This document shows, one piece after another, positions 15,813-24,889 of a stretch of 64,000 nucleotides of DNA. The notes beneath the pieces were generated by a model. That model searched no databases, was not told the origin of the DNA, and worked only from the letters and a program-made list of their open reading frames with translations. Location: NCBI GenBank assembly GCA_017303855.1, contig JAFLBL010000010.1:89311-153310 (forward strand), read 5' to 3'. This DNA is from Chitinophagales bacterium (GTDB lineage: Bacteria > Bacteroidota > Bacteroidia > Chitinophagales > Chitinophagaceae). Within the stretch, counting starts at the first letter, position 1; the number at the start of each line of letters is the position of its first letter. A program made the position numbers and the translations under genes.

Positions 15813-16749
15813 TCTCCGCTCCTGCCTGTTTCACCATCAGCGCCTGTATCTGCTTCATAGTACCTTCCATGCCATCCGGACTGCCGTCCAGGAAGATCAC
15901 GTTACCCTTTCCGTATTCAGCAAAATTCTTGATGGCTTCGGTCCACATACTGAAGAGGATTACATTGGTATCCAGGTTTGCCTGCTTCATTTGCTCGGCG
16001 GCTTCCGTCATACCACGTGCCACTTCCTGACGGAACAGTGCCACCCCTTGTCCGCGGAGCCGGGCTGCTTCTTTCTCAGCTTCAGCTGAAATCTTAATGG
16101 CATTTCCTTCCGCCTCAGCCGATTTGGTCTTGGTGATCAGCAATGCCTGGCCTTCGTTTTCGGCTGCGGCCTTGAGGTTGTTGGAAGCTACCACTTTGCT
16201 CATGGAATCCAGGATCATTTTATCAAATGTGATGTCATTGATCTGCAGATCCTGCAGGTGATAACCCCATGTCTCCAACGTGTGGTCAATTTCAAATTTC
16301 ACATACTCCACAATTTCTTTACGCAGACCGAGAATTTCCGCCTGCTTTTTAGTGGCTACAAAAGAACGGATATTTCCTTCGATGGTACGGATCAACGCCT
16401 GCATCAGGTCTTTATCGGCAAAGAATTTAAAAGCGACTTTCTTGATCGTCTCTTCATCGGCATTCTGCACTGAATACAGCAGCATGCTTTTAAAATAGAC
16501 ATTGGCCTGATCAGCTGTAACCGCCTGAAATTCCAGTTCCACCGAACGGTTCTGAATAGACACTTTCTTGTATACCTGTTCGATCAGCGGTATTTTGAAA
16601 CGCAGGCCCGGTGTAGCTATACGCTGATATTTACCAAACATGGTAATTACTCCTATGAACCCCTGGTTGATGGTGAACAGACCGCTGAAGAAAATAACCA
16701 GCAGTATCAATATCCACCAGTTCTGTGCAATCAGTTGAGCGAAATCCAT
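15808..16749 (-). CDS. SPFH/Band 7 (stomatin-like) membrane protein
   Basis: A 313-residue protein with one N-terminal helix (WWILILLVIFFSGLFTI) and a band 7 domain (MFGKYQRIATPGLRFKIPLIEQVYKKVSIQNRS... in shortened form FGKYQRIATPGLRFKIP), then a helical stalk rich in Ala and Glu (AEAEGNAIKISAEAEKEAA). Such proteins form oligomeric membrane scaffolds like stomatin, prohibitin or HflC. No nfeD or hfl partner is adjacent. The start at 16749 (MDFAQLIAQNW) avoids overlap with pepT. Probably co-transcribed with pepT, 37 bp upstream. Confidence 0.88.
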   Translation of the reverse strand: MDFAQLIAQNWWILILLVIFFSGLFTINQGFIGVITMFGKYQRIATPGLRFKIPLIEQVYKKVSIQNRSVELEFQAVTADQANVYFKSMLLYSVQNADEETIKKVAFKFFADKDLMQALIRTIEGNIRSFVATKKQAEILGLRKEIVEYVKFEIDHTLETWGYHLQDLQINDITFDKMILDSMSKVVASNNLKAAAENEGQALLITKTKSAEAEGNAIKISAEAEKEAARLRGQGVALFRQEVARGMTEAAEQMKQANLDTNVILFSMWTEAIKNFAEYGKGNVIFLDGSPDGMEGTMKQIQALMVKQAGAEK

Positions 16750-16786
16750 AATTAAAATTTTTAAATGTTTATTGAAGGTACAATAA

Positions 16787-18034
16787 TTACGCTTTCTCTT
16801 CACAAATACAAGCCAGGTGAACCATGGTCTCCACCGCCTTATTCATATCCTGCACACTGATGAACTCATGTTTGGAATGAATGGCCTGTTCCCCGGCAAA
16901 AAGATTGGGACAGGGCAATCCCATAAACGAAAGCCGGCTGCCATCCGTCCCCCCCCGGATACTCTCCATTTTTAAATCCAGTCCGGCCCGCCCAATGGCT
17001 TCCCGGGCAAAATCCACAACATGGGGATGCAGATCCAGCACTTCCTTCATGTTCCGGTATTGTTCAGTCACTGTAAATTCAAAAGAAGCTTTGGGATAAG
17101 TGCGCAAACGCTCTTCTATCTGCGTCCGCAGGTAATCCTCTTTTTTTACCAGCCCTTCGGTATCAAAATCACGGATAATAAATTCGATCGTACATTTTTC
17201 TGCAATCCCTTCCACCCGTACTGGATGAATAAATCCTCTTTTCCCATCGGTAGACTCCGGTGAAAGGCGGTCTTTGGGCAACGCAGCCAGCACTTCACCG
17301 GCAATTTTCATCGCATTTACCATTTTATCTTTGGCATACCCCGGATGGGCAATAACGCCATGAATCACTACCGTTACCCCGTCGGCGCTGAATGTTTCAT
17401 CTTCCAGTGAACCGGCATCGCCCCCATCCAGGGTATAGCCGAAATCGGCACCAAGTTTTTGTAAATCCACTTTGGCAGTCCCCCTTCCTATTTCTTCATC
17501 CGGTGTGAACAGCAATTTTATTTCCCCGTGTTTTACTGATTGGTTTGTTACCAGGAAATGCGCCAGATCCATTATTTCCGCCACGCCGGCCTTGTCATCT
17601 GACCCCAGTAAAGTGGTGCCGGAAGCCGTAATAATGTCATGGCCATTTAGCTTTTTCAGATAGGGATACTCACTCAGCCGGATTACTTGTCCGGGATCAT
17701 CCGGCAACACGATATCCTGTCCCTGGTAATTTTTATGCAGGATTGGTTTTACCTGGCTACCGCTGCAGTCAGGAGCCGTATCCACATGCGCGCAAAAACA
17801 AATGACCGGTACTTTTTTATCCGAGTTTGAAGGGATCGTGGCATACACATAACCCCATTCATCCAGATGGGCATCCGTAATACCCATCTCTTTTAATTCC
17901 GTAACCAGTATTGCACTGAGGTCTTTTTGTTTGGCGGTGCTTGGGTATGTTGCGGATTGCGGATCACTTTGTGTATCAATCTGTACATACCGCATAAATC
18001 GCCGGGCTGCGGTAAAGGAATAGTGTTGAAACAT
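16787..18034 (-). CDS. pepT: Peptidase T (tripeptide aminopeptidase)
   Basis: Cytoplasmic di-zinc M20B peptidase releasing the N-terminal residue of tripeptides. The 415-residue protein shows the zinc ligand motif CAHVDTAPDCSG, the bridging Asp in LLGSDDKAGVAEIMD, the catalytic Glu pair in LFTPDEEIGRGT, YTLDGGDAG and the C-terminal ligand FAGEQAIHSKHEFIS. MESIRGGTDGSRLSFMGLP is typical. The start at 18034 (MFQHYSFTAARRFMRYVQ) matches family length; 12 further codons upstream are unlikely. Confidence 0.95.
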   Translation of the reverse strand: MFQHYSFTAARRFMRYVQIDTQSDPQSATYPSTAKQKDLSAILVTELKEMGITDAHLDEWGYVYATIPSNSDKKVPVICFCAHVDTAPDCSGSQVKPILHKNYQGQDIVLPDDPGQVIRLSEYPYLKKLNGHDIITASGTTLLGSDDKAGVAEIMDLAHFLVTNQSVKHGEIKLLFTPDEEIGRGTAKVDLQKLGADFGYTLDGGDAGSLEDETFSADGVTVVIHGVIAHPGYAKDKMVNAMKIAGEVLAALPKDRLSPESTDGKRGFIHPVRVEGIAEKCTIEFIIRDFDTEGLVKKEDYLRTQIEERLRTYPKASFEFTVTEQYRNMKEVLDLHPHVVDFAREAIGRAGLDLKMESIRGGTDGSRLSFMGLPCPNLFAGEQAIHSKHEFISVQDMNKAVETMVHLACICEEKA

Positions 18035-18142
18035 AATCGTATACTCTAATGAATACCGAAGATACGACAAATGAAAAACGGCTGGCTGTTTGCAGAAAAC
18101 AAAGAATATGTTTATCTTTTGACTGAAACAAAACCAACTATT

Positions 18143-18700
18143 ATGAAAAAATGGCTGATCGGCTCCCTGGTGGGCGCCATACTGCTCTTCTGCTGGCAGT
18201 TTTTATCCTGGACCGTCATTCAGTTACATGAAGCCGAAGCACTTTATACCCCGAACCAGGACAGTATACTTACCTATCTGAGTGGCGCATTAAAAAAGGA
18301 AGGAACGTATATGCTGCCGACCGTTGCTCCCGGCTCACCTATGGAAGAAATGGAAGCGCTTGGTAAAAAAATGGACGGCAATCCATGGGCTACCGTTACA
18401 TACCGCCAAAGTTATTCGCATGATATGATACGTCCTATGATCCGGGGTTTCCTCGTGGACCTGTTCATTGTTTTCTGCCTGATTTACATTTTGACAAGAG
18501 GTGGAACGCCCCCGACCCTGCGCGTTATAGCCGGCTCTGTGGCGACGGGTTTGATTACATTCCTGTATGGTCCTTACACACAACACAACTGGTTTCAGAC
18601 ACCATTGGCAGATTTGTACGGACACCTGACGGATGCAGTGGTAGCCTGGGGATTAGTGGGGATCTGGCTGGGATGGTGGCTGAATAAAAGGAAAGCGTAG
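18143..18700 (+). CDS. Hypothetical membrane protein
   Basis: A 185-residue protein with an N-terminal helix (WLIGSLVGAILLFCWQFLSW), a periplasmic-looking segment of about 75 residues, and three further helices (LVDLFIVFCLIYILT, LRVIAGSVATGLITFLYG, AVVAWGLVGIWLGWWL). I do not recognise the family. The ATG at 18143 puts the first helix at the N terminus; the frame is open 24 codons further up. It is divergent from pepT and ends at a bidirectional terminator. Confidence 0.75.
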   Translation: MKKWLIGSLVGAILLFCWQFLSWTVIQLHEAEALYTPNQDSILTYLSGALKKEGTYMLPTVAPGSPMEEMEALGKKMDGNPWATVTYRQSYSHDMIRPMIRGFLVDLFIVFCLIYILTRGGTPPTLRVIAGSVATGLITFLYGPYTQHNWFQTPLADLYGHLTDAVVAWGLVGIWLGWWLNKRKA

Positions 18701-18722
18701 CCCGATTAAGCAAGGACTAAAT

Positions 18723-18761
18723 AAAAAAAAGTTCAGTCTTTTTTGACTGAACTTTTTTTTT
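18723..18761. terminator. Bidirectional rho-independent terminator
   Basis: Stem GTTCAGTC / GACTGAAC (18731-18738, 18745-18752), 6-nt loop, flanked by eight A on the left and nine T on the right. It serves both the membrane protein gene on the plus strand and the FKBP gene on the minus strand. Confidence 0.92.
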
Positions 18762-18779
18762 GTAAAAACATATTGCTGA

Positions 18780-19235
18780 TTAAGGCATAATGATCAGCGG
18801 ACTGCCTCCTTCTATTTCCATGAGTTCAAGATCAAAGATCAGGTCCTGACCAGCCAACGGATGATTGGCATCCAGCATAACAGAGGCTTCTTTCAGTTCG
18901 ACCACGGTTACCTGGAATTGCTGACCCTGACCGTCGCTCATCACCAGGGGCATACCCATTTCCACTTCCATTTCGGCGGGAAAACGATCTTTCGGCATCT
19001 CAATTACCATTTCCGGATTGCGGGGTCCATAAGCTTCCATAAAAGGAATATGTACAGTCTTTTTTTCTCCTACTGTCATACCCGTAACTCCATCATCAAA
19101 TCCTTTGATCACCATTCCGCTTCCAACTTCAAATGCCAGCGGATCACGGCCTTCAGATGAATCAAAGGTCTCACCTGTTGTTAATTTACCATGATAATGT
19201 ACTTTGATTTTATCCCCGCTTTTAACTTGTGACAT
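18780..19235 (-). CDS. FKBP-type peptidyl-prolyl cis-trans isomerase, SlyD-like
   Basis: A 151-residue proline isomerase/chaperone with the split FKBP domain of SlyD: VHYHGKLTTGETFDSSEGRDPLAFEVGSG (start VHYHGKLTTGETFDSS), MVIKGFDDGVTGMTVGEKK, then an insert-in-flap domain and a closing HPLAGQDLIFDLELMEI. The His/Cys-rich metal tail of E. coli SlyD is absent. No signal peptide, so cytoplasmic. Monocistronic. Confidence 0.93.
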   Translation of the reverse strand: MSQVKSGDKIKVHYHGKLTTGETFDSSEGRDPLAFEVGSGMVIKGFDDGVTGMTVGEKKTVHIPFMEAYGPRNPEMVIEMPKDRFPAEMEVEMGMPLVMSDGQGQQFQVTVVELKEASVMLDANHPLAGQDLIFDLELMEIEGGSPLIIMP

Positions 19236-19384
19236 AAATTGCTTTTTTGATTAAAATTAGCCCGCAAGGTAGCAGAAATCTTCCAATGAGGCCGTTTTTA
19301 TCTTTACGGGGAAAAATGGCCAAATGCAACCCCGGCAAGGGGTGAAACGGTTAACAGGTTGTTGCTAATGATGTAAAATCCGGC

Positions 19385-20002
19385 TTATTTAATCAGCTGC
19401 ATTTTTACCGCTGCCCGGATCAGGGAAGCCACATTTTTGGCTTCAAATTTAGCCAGCAGGTTTTTCCGGTGTGTATCCACAGTGGTTACACTGATAAATA
19501 ATTGCTTTGCAATTTCATTATTAGTCATGCCTTCCGCAATCAGCTCCAGTACTTCTTTTTCACGGCGGGTCAGGATGATCTGTGCTGCCGTATGCTCCCG
19601 GAGCGCGAACGAGGCTTCATCACTAAGATATGTTTTCCCTTTACAAACCAGGTCAATGGCTTCTGTCAGTTCTTCCTGTGTGGCATTCTTCAGCACATAA
19701 CCGGATGCCCCGTTTTCCATCATTTTTTGTATAAAACTCTGCTGATTGAATGTACTGAGCCCGATAATAAAAACGAAAGGATATTTCTTCTTCACTTCCA
19801 GACATAAATCGATCCCGCTCATGTCCGGCAGATTAATATCCATTAGTATCACATCGGGCTGTTCCCGCTGCAGGTAGGCCAGGCAGGAAGCCGCACTCTG
19901 GGCATGACCGGCCCATTCAATTCCTTTTTCATGCTGAAGCAGAGAACGTATTCCTTCAATCACCATATAGTGATCATCAACAATAAATACACTGGTTGCC
20001 AT
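19385..20002 (-). CDS. LuxR/NarL-type response regulator
   Basis: A 205-residue two-component regulator. The receiver (1-120) has the acidic pair IVDDHYMV, the phospho-acceptor Asp in VILMDINLPDMSG and the Lys in GYVLKNATQEEL. The C-terminal GerE/LuxR helix-turn-helix is LTRREKEVLELIAEGMTNNE followed by IAKQLFISVTTVDTHRKNLL. The start overlaps the stop of the upstream kinase by 1 nt (TAATG), so they are translationally coupled. It is the best candidate to bind the inverted repeats at 22015, 22053, 23490, 27789 and 29648, since LuxR-type proteins bind such palindromes near -40. Confidence 0.94.
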   Translation of the reverse strand: MATSVFIVDDHYMVIEGIRSLLQHEKGIEWAGHAQSAASCLAYLQREQPDVILMDINLPDMSGIDLCLEVKKKYPFVFIIGLSTFNQQSFIQKMMENGASGYVLKNATQEELTEAIDLVCKGKTYLSDEASFALREHTAAQIILTRREKEVLELIAEGMTNNEIAKQLFISVTTVDTHRKNLLAKFEAKNVASLIRAAVKMQLIK

Positions 20003-21957
20003 TATAAATTAAATTCAAGGTTCACAGATGTGCCATTACCCGGCGCGGATTGAATATCCAGTTTGCCTTTCAGGTATTCCACCCGGCTTTGTATACTGCT
20101 CCAGCCAATCCCCCTGGCTGCTTGTAAAATTACCGGATCAAATCCTTTTCCGTCATCCTCCACCGTAATATTAATTCCTTGCGGTGTTTTGCTGAGTTGA
20201 ACTATTGACCGTTTGGCCGCCGCATGCTTCATGGTATTATTGATCAGTTCCTGAACGATCCGGTAAATCGCTATAGCGGTTGTCTGTTCCACCCTGGCAT
20301 TCTCCATTCCCAAAGACTGGTAAACTACTTCCAGGGCTCCGGACCGGTTGATATCCCCGCAGAAATCACGAAGGGCCGTATCCAGCCCGAATTTTACCAG
20401 GGCCTCCGGCATCATATTATGGGCCACCCGGCGCATTTCCTTGATTGAACTGTCCAGCATATCCATACTCCGTTCAAATGCCTGTGCATTCTCCGGTGTC
20501 ATAATCATATTCCCTTTCATAGTATTGAATGAGTATTTTATACCTGACAACATGCCGCCCAGGCCATCATGCAGTTCCCTGGCAAGCCGGCTCCGTTCCT
20601 GTTCTTCTCCTTTTAACACAGCTTCCGTTGCTTCCAGTTGCTTTTCAGCCTCCAGCTCCTGAATGCGTTTTAACTGCAACTGTTTCGTATGCTGATAATT
20701 TCTGTAAATCAGGAAACCCAGCAATAAAAAAACACCTGCACTGCCGGCCAGTACATAGTTCAGCAGATTTTTGCGGCTGATGACCAGTTGCTGTACTTTC
20801 TTCTCCGCTTCCAGCTGTTTTATTTTATTTTCCTTACCGGCTGTTTCGTATTTTTTTTCCAGCTCCAGCGTCGTCCGCTGAACCATTTCGTTCAGAATAC
20901 TATCGGCCAGTAAATTGCTTTGTTTGGCATAGTATTCACCCAGCTTCATATCCTGCATGGAATACGCCAGGTTGGATAAATGAACGTAAATCCGTTGCCG
21001 CTGATCACGGAAATTATAGCGGTTGGCCAGCGCCAGGGCGCTGTCTGCATATTGTTTGGCTAGCAGATAGTTAGTCGTATACTGATAGTGAAACGACAGT
21101 CCTTTCAGTGCTATTACTTCACTTTCGTTTAAATTAAGCTGACGGGCGATCTTCAGTGCTTTTTCCATCAGTGGCTTTAAGTCGATAAAATTATTGCGCT
21201 GTATCAGGATATCCCCCAGGTTCAGGTATTGGGTGGCTTCCATATTCAGATCACCTATTTCACGGGCAATAGCCAGCGCTTTCCGGAAACAGGTACTGGC
21301 CGAATCATAATAACTGAGGTTGGTATAATTCAGGCCAAGGTTATTATAGGCGGTTCCCAGCATGGAAACATTGCCGTTTTTCTGCAGCCCCTCCACCGCT
21401 TTTTTACCGTATGCCAGCGCCTTTCGGTATTGCTTCATTCCAGTATACAGGTTCTGCAGGATATCACAGGCCTGTGCATTTATCACCTCATTCTGATACG
21501 GCTCAAACAGCAGTTTCCCTTCTTCATAAAACCGTATGGCCTGCTCGTAATCTTCTTTAAGCCTGTATGAACTGCCCGCGTTAAAAAGTGATTTGGCCAG
21601 GTATAGCGTGTCTTTCAGTTCCCGGGCCAGTGACACAGCATGCAGGTTCATACTAAGTGATGAATCAAAATACCCCTGCTGATTCAGTACAAATGTATAA
21701 TTGGCATAAAATTTTATTATCCCTAATGTATAGCCGATTTTCTGACTGAGATCCCTTGCCGACTGATAATAGTATTTGGCTGCTTCGGGTTCATTACTTT
21801 CATACTGCTGCCCGATGCTTATGTACAGTAACACTTTATTGGTATCCTCTTTTGCCGCCGGCAGCAGACGCAAAAGGCTGTCCCGGTTCATATACTCCTG
21901 GCCAGTTGAATACAAAAAGCTGAATACTGTTAAGAAAAGTAATGTTATCCGACTCAT
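20002..21957 (-). CDS. TPR-containing sensor histidine kinase
   Basis: A 651-residue kinase with an N-terminal signal peptide (MSRITLLFLTVFSFLYSTGQ), a periplasmic array of tetratricopeptide repeats (about 35-340; for example MLGTAYNNLGLNYTNLSYYD), a coiled coil, one membrane helix (YVLAGSAGVFLLLGFLIYRN), and a cytoplasmic HisKA_3/HATPase_c core: RSRLARELHDGLGGMLSGIK, VQELINNTMKHAA, VEDDGKGFDP, GIGWSSIQSRVEYLKG. This layout is common in Bacteroidota. The signal sensed is unknown. The start at 21957 places the signal peptide at the N terminus. It is read divergently from the secreted block and has a copy of the same inverted repeat upstream. Confidence 0.93.
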   Translation of the reverse strand: MSRITLLFLTVFSFLYSTGQEYMNRDSLLRLLPAAKEDTNKVLLYISIGQQYESNEPEAAKYYYQSARDLSQKIGYTLGIIKFYANYTFVLNQQGYFDSSLSMNLHAVSLARELKDTLYLAKSLFNAGSSYRLKEDYEQAIRFYEEGKLLFEPYQNEVINAQACDILQNLYTGMKQYRKALAYGKKAVEGLQKNGNVSMLGTAYNNLGLNYTNLSYYDSASTCFRKALAIAREIGDLNMEATQYLNLGDILIQRNNFIDLKPLMEKALKIARQLNLNESEVIALKGLSFHYQYTTNYLLAKQYADSALALANRYNFRDQRQRIYVHLSNLAYSMQDMKLGEYYAKQSNLLADSILNEMVQRTTLELEKKYETAGKENKIKQLEAEKKVQQLVISRKNLLNYVLAGSAGVFLLLGFLIYRNYQHTKQLQLKRIQELEAEKQLEATEAVLKGEEQERSRLARELHDGLGGMLSGIKYSFNTMKGNMIMTPENAQAFERSMDMLDSSIKEMRRVAHNMMPEALVKFGLDTALRDFCGDINRSGALEVVYQSLGMENARVEQTTAIAIYRIVQELINNTMKHAAAKRSIVQLSKTPQGINITVEDDGKGFDPVILQAARGIGWSSIQSRVEYLKGKLDIQSAPGNGTSVNLEFNL

Positions 21958-21984
21958 AATTGAATGTAAATCATTTCCATTATA

Positions 21985-22031
21985 CAAATAAACTAAAACA
22001 TCAGGTGGCCGGTCTCCCCTTTTTCAGGGAT
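21985..22031 (-). promoter_or_regulatory. Regulon element 1 with -7 box, kinase-regulator operon
   Basis: Inverted repeat CCCT-N5-AGGG at 22017-22029 within TCCCCTTTTTCAGGGAT (22015-22031). On the minus strand, 28 nt after AGGG, is TTTATTTG (21992-21985), one mismatch from TAnnTTTG. The expected leader to the kinase ATG at 21957 is about 25 nt. This suggests autoregulation. Confidence 0.6.
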
Positions 22032-22052
22032 TTTATTCCGGCATCCGGAAAA

Positions 22053-22099
22053 TCCTCTGTTTAAGGGATACACAGGCCTCTGGAAATGCGCATTTTTAC
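22053..22099 (+). promoter_or_regulatory. Regulon element 2 with -7 box, astacin gene 1
   Basis: TCCTCTGTTTAAGGGAT (22053-22069), then 25 nt, then TTTAC (22095-22099) in the context CATTTTTAC. It lies 21 bp to the right of element 1, in the divergent region, and faces the metalloprotease gene (ATG 22137, leader about 30 nt). Confidence 0.6.
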
Positions 22100-22136
22100 T
22101 CACACAGATACGAGTAAACTAAAAATATTAAAGCAT

Positions 22137-23438
22137 ATGAAATATTCTCCTGTTGCCGTAGTTTTTTTATTCGCCTCCACCCTTCATGCCCAAATAAATG
22201 TAATAAGATCAGACAAGCAGATTGATCCGATTAAAACGGTGCGGATCACTCCTGTTCCTTTCCAGCTAAACAGTTTCCGCTTGTGTATGGATGCCAAACC
22301 GGTTAACAACCCGCTGCCAGCCAGGGATTTCAGCGCTGTAAAACCACCGCCCCGTATTAACTCTGACGGTTCGGTAATAAATGTCGGGGTAACCCGCCAG
22401 CCATTGGCCGCGGAAACCAATAAAATGTGGAATCCCGGTCAGATTATACCCGTCTACATCAGTCCTTCCTTTACAGAAACAGTACGCGATAAAATAAAAC
22501 GCTATGCGCATGAATGGGAGCTGATTGCCAACATACGCTTCAATTTCAGCGCAAACTATTATGATGCCCTGATCCGGATCGGCCTGGGTAAAGACAACCG
22601 CAGCTGGTCCTGGATTGGAAAAGATGTATTGTTTAATCCACTCCGGTTAAACACCATGCAGTTTGGTACGTTCGATGAAAAAACCATGGAAATAGATTAC
22701 AGGGGCACTATCCTTCACGAATTCGGCCACGCATTGGGGTTTATTCACGAGCATATGTCACCAGCAGCTGGCATACCCTGGGATAAAGAAAAAGTATATC
22801 AAACGATGGCCGCGGATCCTTATAAATGGTCCAGGGCCGAAGTAGATGTGAATTTCTTTGCGAAATATTCTTCCACCAGTACCAACTACTCTGCGTATGA
22901 CCGGTATTCCATTATGCATTATGATATACCCGCAAACCTTACCACCAATGGTTTTTCAGTCAGCGGTAATAATTCATTTTCCGGCACCGACCGGCAATAT
23001 GCCGCGTTACTTTATCCTTTCCCGGCAAAACCCGGATTTGCGGCAGGACTGCTACGTACGCAGGACGACTGCGACCTGGTTTCTTTTACAGTGGAATACG
23101 AAGCCGTTGCCTCCGACAAAATTGAATTCGTGCTGGAACTGGGAAAAAACGATGCCAACCGGGCCGTTACCTGGTGGAAACAGATTACCATACCCCTGAC
23201 CAATAACCGGAAATTCGAACTCTGGGCACAAAACCATTCCCTTATCCAGTCCGAAAACAGAACCATCGCGTCCGCTTTAATTGCAGTAAACGAACTTGAC
23301 ACGGGTAATGGATTGGCATTCTGGAAAGCAAAGGCATTCGGCATTCATACTTTACTGCCTTACCGGTGGAACATACTGTCTGCCTTACCAGGAGGATGCC
23401 GGGTAAAACTGGTCTGGAAAAACGACAGTTGTATATAA
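22137..23438 (+). CDS. Secreted astacin-type zinc metalloprotease, paralogue 1
   Basis: A 433-residue exported protein (signal MKYSPVAVVFLFASTLHAQ). The catalytic domain (about 60-300) has the extended zinc motif HEFGHALGFIHEH (His194, Glu195, His198, His204) and the Met-turn SIMHYD of the astacin/metzincin group. Astacin's Arg after HEH is replaced (HEHMSPAAG). A C-terminal domain of about 115 residues, from DDCDLVSFTVEYEAV to GGCRVKLVWKNDSC, is shared with the protease at 31069; its Cys near both ends could form a disulphide. The start at 22137 is chosen because the signal peptide follows directly. Confidence 0.88.
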   Translation: MKYSPVAVVFLFASTLHAQINVIRSDKQIDPIKTVRITPVPFQLNSFRLCMDAKPVNNPLPARDFSAVKPPPRINSDGSVINVGVTRQPLAAETNKMWNPGQIIPVYISPSFTETVRDKIKRYAHEWELIANIRFNFSANYYDALIRIGLGKDNRSWSWIGKDVLFNPLRLNTMQFGTFDEKTMEIDYRGTILHEFGHALGFIHEHMSPAAGIPWDKEKVYQTMAADPYKWSRAEVDVNFFAKYSSTSTNYSAYDRYSIMHYDIPANLTTNGFSVSGNNSFSGTDRQYAALLYPFPAKPGFAAGLLRTQDDCDLVSFTVEYEAVASDKIEFVLELGKNDANRAVTWWKQITIPLTNNRKFELWAQNHSLIQSENRTIASALIAVNELDTGNGLAFWKAKAFGIHTLLPYRWNILSALPGGCRVKLVWKNDSCI

Positions 23439-23487
23439 GTTAACCGCTGCTTTCTCTGGCGCCAAACACAACCGGCTTACAATAAAA

Positions 23488-23536
23488 TTCCTGTATTTAC
23501 AGGAGAAAAGATAGCAGACAAACCAGTCATATTTAC
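23488..23536 (+). promoter_or_regulatory. Regulon element 3 with -7 box
   Basis: Perfect 14-bp palindrome CCTGTATTTACAGG (23490-23503) in the frame TTCCTG...CAGGAG, then 28 nt after CAGG, then TTTAC (23532-23536) in CATATTTAC. The ATG of the next gene is at 23553, giving a leader of about 10 nt. Confidence 0.6.
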
Positions 23537-23552
23537 ACTATAATTTTTAAAA

Positions 23553-24845
23553 ATGAAAAAAACAGTTACTACCATACTACTTTCTTTGCTGGTTACAGGA
23601 ACCCTGTTTGCACAAAGGGGTACCTACAGCGTATCGGTAAAGAGTATTACCTGCCTGGGCGAGACAGCGGATGATATCCTGGACATGGATGGCAAAAAAG
23701 ATGAAGTTTTCGTTATCCTGTACTACTCCATTACCAAACCCGGTACACAGCCGGTACGTGGTCATACCGGCACCAAAATATATGGCGACATGAATGGGTT
23801 TACCGATTACACCTACCATCGTTTACGCGGCGGTACCGCCAGTGGTTCCGGCGGTATCCGTTCCGGAGATATCATAGATATCAACCAGGACCTGATTGGT
23901 GGCAGACTGGAGGATAACAGTCTGATTACCTTGATCCCGGTAGTATGGGAACAGGATGTTAAAACAACCAATGCCAGTGACATACAGTTCACCAGCTTTC
24001 TGACAACCATAAAAAATGCGATGAACACGATTGAACCGCTCGCCCCGGCGATGCTGCAAAACATAGAACGGACCCGGCCTCAGTCAGTGATCCGGGCATA
24101 TGTATTGCCCTGGAATGCATTTTCCATACAGCCTTCTTTTTCTTCAGTATTGAATAAAGTGAACGGAGCTCCCGGAAACAGACCTGTAGGCATGAACAGT
24201 TACGGCGAATTTCACCCGAAAGTTTTATTTCTGAATAATTTTTTACTAGGTAAAACCAACCGGAGTGAAAATTTCAGCGAAGCACATATGGAGAGTATCC
24301 GTACAGTGGATTTTGACTATGATGAAGTACTGCTGGGCAATACCCGTGATCATGGTAAGTACCGGGTTACCCTGCGTGTAACCTGGAATCCGGATCCTGT
24401 TGCACCAGCCCCTCCGCCTGCTGTACAAACACCAGGTACCATTATTAAATCCAATCCGGTCAGTCCGGTAAAAGCGAATGCCACTATAAAAAATGCCGGA
24501 CAGGTTCTTACCACTCCATTGACAAATGACATTGTAACAGGTGTGTGGAAAGGCACACAGGGCAACATGAATGCGAATGCAGATGAGCCGCTCAATATTA
24601 AACTGGGAAACTATGTATTCTGGTTACTTAAAAACGACGACTCAGGCATTTCACAATACGCCGGTGGATACCGGATTGAGAACGGAATACTGAAAGGCTC
24701 CTATACAGACAACAATAACCGGGTCTGTGAATACACTTCAACCGGCTATTCCGCAAATACAGGTGAACTGAGCGGCAACTGGACCTGTACCGGGGCCGGC
24801 TATTATAAAACCGGAAAGTGGATCATGAAAAAAATCAGCAATTAA
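23553..24845 (+). CDS. Secreted protein with C-terminal lipocalin-like module, unknown
   Basis: A 430-residue protein with a clear signal peptide (MKKTVTTILLSLLVTGTLFA). I do not recognise the first 270 residues, which include CLGETADDILDMDGKKDEVF and a Gly-rich stretch GGTASGSGGIRSGDIIDI. A Pro/Ala linker follows, then a module of about 100 residues from GVWKGTQGNMN to GKWIMKKI, with Trp-x-Gly-Thr start, GNWTCTG and GKWIM end. The same type of module is N-terminal in the protease at 31069. First gene of a three-gene unit (gaps 44 and 24 bp). Confidence 0.75.
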   Translation: MKKTVTTILLSLLVTGTLFAQRGTYSVSVKSITCLGETADDILDMDGKKDEVFVILYYSITKPGTQPVRGHTGTKIYGDMNGFTDYTYHRLRGGTASGSGGIRSGDIIDINQDLIGGRLEDNSLITLIPVVWEQDVKTTNASDIQFTSFLTTIKNAMNTIEPLAPAMLQNIERTRPQSVIRAYVLPWNAFSIQPSFSSVLNKVNGAPGNRPVGMNSYGEFHPKVLFLNNFLLGKTNRSENFSEAHMESIRTVDFDYDEVLLGNTRDHGKYRVTLRVTWNPDPVAPAPPPAVQTPGTIIKSNPVSPVKANATIKNAGQVLTTPLTNDIVTGVWKGTQGNMNANADEPLNIKLGNYVFWLLKNDDSGISQYAGGYRIENGILKGSYTDNNNRVCEYTSTGYSANTGELSGNWTCTGAGYYKTGKWIMKKISN

Positions 24846-24889
24846 ACAGTTCACACGCAGAAACATTAACCAACAAAACCAGGGAAAAC

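Noticed and set aside
19329..19343. Terminator of the response regulator gene
   Set aside because: The stem ACCCC/GGGGT is short and no T-run follows on the minus strand.
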